41,035 bases of DNA from CAVUPF01 sp963777915 (GTDB lineage Bacteria > Actinomycetota > Thermoleophilia > Solirubrobacterales > 70-9). The notes under the pieces were generated by a model. The model had not been told where the DNA came from and did not search any database. It saw only the letters and a program-made list of their open reading frames with translations. The position numbers were made by a program, and so were the translations under genes. Shown one piece after another: positions 37,614 to 41,035 of this stretch. The DNA lies in contig CAVZSH010000010.1 of assembly GCA_963777915.1 (NCBI GenBank), forward strand, positions 1 to 41,035, given 5' to 3'. Positions within the stretch are counted from its first letter, which is position 1, and each line of letters starts with the position of its first letter.

Positions 37614-38615
37614 ATGAGCGTCGCGCTGCTGGCGCTCAGCTTCGCCGTCATCCTCGCCGGCGCGCTGCTCTTCACCAACGCCGTCGAGTGGATCGGCCAT
37701 CGGCTGGGGCTCGGCGAGGGCGCCGTCGGCAGCCTGCTCGCCGCGGTCGGTACGGCGATGCCGGAGACGCTGATCGCGATCGTCGCTCTGCTCGGTGCCT
37801 CCAGCGGGTCCCACCAGGTCGCGATCGGGGCGATCGTCGGGGCCCCCTTCTTGCTCGCCACGCTGGCCATGGGGTTGGTCGGCCTCTTCGTTCACATCTT
37901 CAGGGGGCGCCGCACGCAGGGGTTGGAGCTGAGCGCTCACACACCGACTCTGGAGCGCGACCTGCTCTTCTTCTGTGCCTTCTTCGCGGGCGCCCTGGCG
38001 CTCTCTTGGGGGCCGCCCGCGGTGCTGCGGATCCCGGTCGGGATCGCCTTCGTTCTCTCCTACCCGCTCTACATCCGTCGCACCCTGCGCAGCGGCGGCG
38101 CGGTCCAGGCCGATGAGACGCTCAATCCCCTGCTTTTCGAGCGCCGCCCCGGCCGTCGCCGCAACCCCGGCCTCTTGCTCTGCGCGATCCAGCTCCTGGT
38201 CGGCCTCGGCGCGATGGTGGGAGGCGCTCACCTCTTCGTCGAAGAGCTACTGCAGATCGCCAAGGATCTCGGAGTCCAGGCCGTCGTCCTCGCTCTGATC
38301 CTCGCCCCCTTGGCCACCGAGTTGCCAGAGAAGGTCAACAGCTTCTTCTGGGTCCGCGAAGGCAAGGACTCCCTGGCGCTCGGCAACATCACCGGCGCGA
38401 TGGTCTTCCAGTCGACTATCCCGGTCGGGATGGGCCTCCTCTTCACCAGCTGGGCGCTGAGCGCGAACGCGGCCGTTTCGGTTGCGCTGGGCCTCGTGGG
38501 TGGCCTCCTCGCCTTTCGGTGCCTGCGCCGGCGGGGCCGCTTCACGACGCCTGCCGTGATCGCCTGGTTCGCCCTATATGCGACCTTCATCGTCGTCGTC
38601 GTGCTCAGCGTCTGA
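37614..38615 (+). CDS. Cation/Ca2+ antiporter (CaCA family)
   Basis: A 333-residue membrane protein with ten or eleven helices in two inverted halves. The alpha repeats are clear: V-G-T-A-M-P-E-T-L-I-A near 44-54 and L-A-T-E-L-P-E-K-V-N-S near 232-242, with the central Glu residues that coordinate the ion, and G-N-I-T-G-A-M-V-F-Q-S after the second. These match sodium/calcium exchanger-type proteins such as YrbG/CaxA. The exported ion is probably Ca2+ in exchange for H+ or Na+. It follows the lipoprotein by 19 bp and may be cotranscribed. Confidence 0.9.
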   Translation: MSVALLALSFAVILAGALLFTNAVEWIGHRLGLGEGAVGSLLAAVGTAMPETLIAIVALLGASSGSHQVAIGAIVGAPFLLATLAMGLVGLFVHIFRGRRTQGLELSAHTPTLERDLLFFCAFFAGALALSWGPPAVLRIPVGIAFVLSYPLYIRRTLRSGGAVQADETLNPLLFERRPGRRRNPGLLLCAIQLLVGLGAMVGGAHLFVEELLQIAKDLGVQAVVLALILAPLATELPEKVNSFFWVREGKDSLALGNITGAMVFQSTIPVGMGLLFTSWALSANAAVSVALGLVGGLLAFRCLRRRGRFTTPAVIAWFALYATFIVVVVLSV

Positions 38616-38628
38616 GCGCGGCGCTCAG
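38612..38628. terminator. Hairpin spanning two convergent stop codons
   Basis: CTGAGCG, three bases, CGCTCAG. The antiporter TGA (38613-38615) lies in one arm and the peroxiredoxin stop (38625-38627 on the minus strand) in the other. It may end both transcripts, though T-runs are missing. Confidence 0.45.
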
Positions 38629-39095
38629 GCGGCCGACAGCTCGGCGAGCGCCGCGAGCACGACATCGTCGTGCGTCTTGGGCGAGACCTTCGGGAAGACC
38701 CTTGCGATCTTGCCCTCGGGGTCGATCAGGAAAGTCGCCCGCTGCACGCCCATGTACTTCTTGCCGTACATCGATCTCTCGCCCCAGGCGCCATAGTCCT
38801 CGGCGACCGCGTGGTCGGCGTCGGCCAGCAGCGTGAAGTCGAGATCGAACTTGTCGGCAAACCCCTTCACGTCGGAGACCGGGTCGGGGGAGACGCCGAG
38901 GACGCGGGCACCGGCCGCCCGGTACTCAGCGCCTCGGTCGCGCACCCCGCAGGCCTGGATCGTGCAGCCCGGTGTGTCGGCGCGGGGATAAAAATACAGT
39001 ACGACCGACTGGCCTCTCAGGTCTGAGAGCTTCACGCGGTCGCCATTCTGGTCGGATAGCTCGAAGTCGGGTGCTCGATCGCCTTGCTGAAGCAT
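38625..39095 (-). CDS. bcp: Bcp-type thiol peroxidase (peroxiredoxin)
   Basis: A 156-residue thioredoxin-fold enzyme that reduces hydroperoxides using thioredoxin. G-D-R-A-P-D-F-E-L-S-D-Q-N-G begins the fold; Y-P-R-A-D-T-P-G-C-T holds the peroxidatic Cys (C44) with the P-x3-T-x2-C pattern, and C49 five residues later is the resolving Cys of Bcp/PrxQ enzymes. R-A-T-F-L-I-D-P-E-G and the conserved Arg complete the site. It is convergent with the antiporter gene. Confidence 0.95.
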   Translation of the reverse strand: MLQQGDRAPDFELSDQNGDRVKLSDLRGQSVVLYFYPRADTPGCTIQACGVRDRGAEYRAAGARVLGVSPDPVSDVKGFADKFDLDFTLLADADHAVAEDYGAWGERSMYGKKYMGVQRATFLIDPEGKIARVFPKVSPKTHDDVVLAALAELSAA

Positions 39096-39322
39096 CGGCG
39101 CCGGAGGCTAGCTCACCGGGAGCGCCGCCGGAACTCCCGTCTGACGGGTACTCGGTCTTTTGAGGGCGCGATCTACGTCGGGCCGGTTGGATAAACGTCC
39201 GACTTGGCCCCGGCCCGGTCTAGCCGAGCCACTTCTCTTGCCACCGGGCGAGTTCCAGCTCGGAACGCTGCAATGCACCTTGCCGGTCCGCATGAGCAAG
39301 ATGTGTATCGTCTCGCTTCGAG

Positions 39323-39910
39323 ATGTCAGACATCACGAATGCGCAAACCATCGACGCAATCTTCGCGGCCCTCGGCGAGCAGCTCGCTGTTGCAGGCGAA
39401 CGCTACGAGCTCGTCGTGATCGGCGGCTCGGGCCTTCTGGCGCTGGGAATGATCGAGCGCTCGACCCGCAACGTCGACCTCGTCGCCCTGCGCTCCGGTG
39501 AGCAGCTGGATAGCGCGGAGCCGCTGCCCGAGCCGCTACGCGTTGCCCGCGATCGCGTTGCTCGGGACTTCTCGCTGCCGGCCGAGTGGCTTAACGCCGG
39601 CCCCGCTGACCTGCTCGATTTCGGCTTGCCCGAGGGCTTCCTCGAGCGTCTCGAGCGCCGCGACTACGGTGGGAGCCTCACGGTCTACCTCGCTTCTCGC
39701 TATGACCAGATTCACTTCAAGCTTTACGCCCTCGTCGATCAGGGCGCCGGCAAGCACGAGGACGATCTGCGCGCCCTGCGGCCGAGCGAGGATGAGCTGC
39801 GAGCGGCCGCCACCTGGGCCCGAACTCACGATCCCTCCGAGGGCTTCGCGGGGATCCAGGGTCAAGTGCTCTCCTATCTGGGGGTCGAGGATGTTGGTCG
39901 CCGAACTTAG
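39323..39910 (+). CDS. DUF6036-like nucleotidyltransferase-fold protein
   Basis: A 195-residue protein. V-V-I-G-G-S-G-L-L-A-L-G followed by R-S-T-R-N-V-D-L-V-A-L (about 31-56) matches the G-G-x-A-L and R-x-T-x-D-x-D pattern of DUF6036/AbiEii-like nucleotidyltransferases, but the first Asp of the metal pair is Asn. The rest is helical and ends H-F-K-L-Y-A-L-V-D-Q-G-A-G-K-H, as in that family. Such genes often form toxin-antitoxin or phage-resistance pairs. The downstream gene overlaps it by 20 bp, supporting a two-gene module. Confidence 0.65.
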   Translation: MSDITNAQTIDAIFAALGEQLAVAGERYELVVIGGSGLLALGMIERSTRNVDLVALRSGEQLDSAEPLPEPLRVARDRVARDFSLPAEWLNAGPADLLDFGLPEGFLERLERRDYGGSLTVYLASRYDQIHFKLYALVDQGAGKHEDDLRALRPSEDELRAAATWARTHDPSEGFAGIQGQVLSYLGVEDVGRRT

Positions 39911-40877
39911 AGACGAGCTCCAGCACGGACTGAGCTCCTTCCTCTGGGTTCAATGGGCGCAGATGGGCATGATCACCGCCTCATCCCAACGCGACCGCTG
40001 GACCGTAGACCCCGAGGCGCTCCTCCTCCTCAGTTTCGAGGTCGGCCGCGAAGACCCACGCCTCTTCGACGAGGTGCTCGACTGGATGCTCGTCAACGAG
40101 CGCCTGCTCAGCACTCAGCGGCTGCGGAACTTAGCCTGCGATGACGCAGACCGCGCACTGGTCGGGGCGGCAATCGCCTGGGTTGGCCAGTGGCGGCGCA
40201 AGGCTCACGCGCCGACTCCGGAGCGACTGTCCCCTCAAGACCGAACCGAGCCACTCTTTCTCGACGCCCGCGCACCGGTCAACCATCCCGACCCCGCCTT
40301 TCTTGAGTATGAGTTCCTCAAGAGTTGGCGTGAACCGGAGCGGCGCTCAGGCCAGCCGGATCTCTCGGCTCCGATCAACCTGGCGCTGCGACTGCGTAGT
40401 CTGCTCGGCGTCAGCGCCCGCGCCGAGGTCGTTCGCGTCCTGCTCACCGTCGACGCGCCACGCATGTCGGTGCAGGCGCTAGCCGCCTCGACCGGCTACG
40501 CGAAGCGGAACGTGCAGGAGGCTGCCGCCTCGCTGCGCGCCGCCGGCGCCGCCAACTCCTCGACGCTCGGCAACGAGCAGCGCTTCGAGCTGCCGCGCCA
40601 GCGCTGGTTGGAGCTCTTGGAGTTGCCCCGCGCGCCTCTCCACGTGGACTGGCCGCAGCTCTTTCGTGCTCTTCGCGTGCTATTGCGCTGGCTGCGTGAG
40701 CCCCGCAATGAAGACCTCTCCGAATACATGCTCGCCAGCGAAGCCCGCCGCGTGCTCGAAGCGGTCGCCGACGATCTGCGTTTCGCCGGCGTCTCGGTCG
40801 ACCTCGGTGGTCCCGACGGTGCCGAGTACTGGCGTCACTTCGCCTCCGTCGTCCGCGACCTGCCGCCGCTGCACTAG
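39891..40877 (+). CDS. Hypothetical protein with winged-helix-like segment, partner of the nucleotidyltransferase
   Basis: A 328-residue protein whose ATG 39891 lies inside the end of the nucleotidyltransferase-like gene, with GAGG before it. Residues about 15-85 are helical. Around 185-235 a helix-turn-helix is plausible: R-A-E-V-V-R-V-L-L-T, M-S-V-Q-A-L-A-A-S-T-G-Y-A-K-R-N-V-Q-E-A and a following wing. A helical C-terminus ends E-Y-W-R-H-F-A-S-V-V. In AbiE-type systems the antitoxin is a winged-helix repressor next to a nucleotidyltransferase toxin; here the order and size differ. A regulator or antitoxin role is inferred. Confidence 0.6.
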   Translation: MLVAELRDELQHGLSSFLWVQWAQMGMITASSQRDRWTVDPEALLLLSFEVGREDPRLFDEVLDWMLVNERLLSTQRLRNLACDDADRALVGAAIAWVGQWRRKAHAPTPERLSPQDRTEPLFLDARAPVNHPDPAFLEYEFLKSWREPERRSGQPDLSAPINLALRLRSLLGVSARAEVVRVLLTVDAPRMSVQALAASTGYAKRNVQEAAASLRAAGAANSSTLGNEQRFELPRQRWLELLELPRAPLHVDWPQLFRALRVLLRWLREPRNEDLSEYMLASEARRVLEAVADDLRFAGVSVDLGGPDGAEYWRHFASVVRDLPPLH

Positions 40878-41035
40878 GTCGAACGATGTGGGGCACCTTC
40901 AGATCTCGGCGGCGATCTCCCGGCCGGACCGCTAGCCCAAGCCCATTGGACTATCGCTTCGGATCTAAGTTCCGCCCTGCCTTCACGAGGCAGTTTGATC
41001 TCATGCGTGTTGCTAGCGCGGAGTGTCGGCGCGCG
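40878..41035. other. Window end, no gene seen
   Basis: About 158 bp with no supportable coding or RNA feature. The sequence may belong to the promoter or end of a gene outside the window. Confidence 0.5.

Overview
The window looks like chromosomal DNA of a high-GC actinobacterium, most likely of the Thermoleophilia/Solirubrobacterales type. The reasons are strong G/C preference at third codon positions, frequent GTG and TTG starts, 4-base stop/start overlaps, an actinobacterial-type (mIHF-like) integration host factor, a caa3/aa3 oxidase locus with a CtaG-type assembly factor, and integrase types familiar from that group. No rRNA, complete tRNA or CRISPR array was seen. The lineage is an inference from gene content.

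Positions 1 to about 7850 look like an integrated mobile island with lower GC and mostly orphan genes. It carries an intact tyrosine integrase (1332-2537, -), a small excisionase-like HTH protein coupled to a 31-residue ORF, a second tyrosine-recombinase-like gene whose catalytic His and Tyr positions are substituted (3903-4898, -), an XRE repressor, a DUF5677-like protein, a DUF2510 membrane protein, several mini-proteins and a large protein with a HEPN-type R-x4-H motif (6125-7468, -) whose start lies inside a perfect 14-bp hairpin. Three copies of a paired direct repeat (TGCGCCAGT twice, about 11 bp apart) lie at 44-64, 2662-2681 and 7748-7767 and look like recombinase arm sites. A highly structured, gene-poor stretch (3181-3361) may be a structured RNA or a decayed IS200/IS605-type end.

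Positions 7879-16132 are chromosomal: a small membrane protein, the mIHF-like gene, a divergent pair of a serine-palmitoyltransferase-like alpha-oxoamine synthase and a large GNAT protein (possible ceramide-type lipid synthesis), an AlkA-like DNA glycosylase, a PAS-GAF-GGDEF-EAL cyclic-di-GMP protein and a polytopic membrane protein.

Positions 16586-22261 are a respiratory operon: a cupredoxin-like membrane protein, cytochrome oxidase subunits II, I and III, a CtaG-type assembly factor, a newly noted 44-residue membrane protein and a Sco-like copper chaperone. A phosphodiester-glycosidase-family protein and a small membrane protein follow. From 23906 to 30245 lies a second electron-transfer block: a ferric-reductase-like membrane protein with a small partner, a three-gene cytochrome b complex on the minus strand, an ApbE flavin transferase, a four-helix cytochrome-b561-like protein and an OmpR-type two-component system.

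The rest is a thiamine-precursor-like (NMT1/ThiY type) ABC transporter with a divergent Rrf2 regulator and a striking three-half-site operator between them, a MoxR ATPase/VWA pair, a membrane protein, a lipoprotein, a cation/Ca2+ antiporter, a Bcp peroxiredoxin, and a two-gene module of a nucleotidyltransferase-like protein with a winged-helix-like partner. All assignments come from reading motifs by eye; none was tested by database search.
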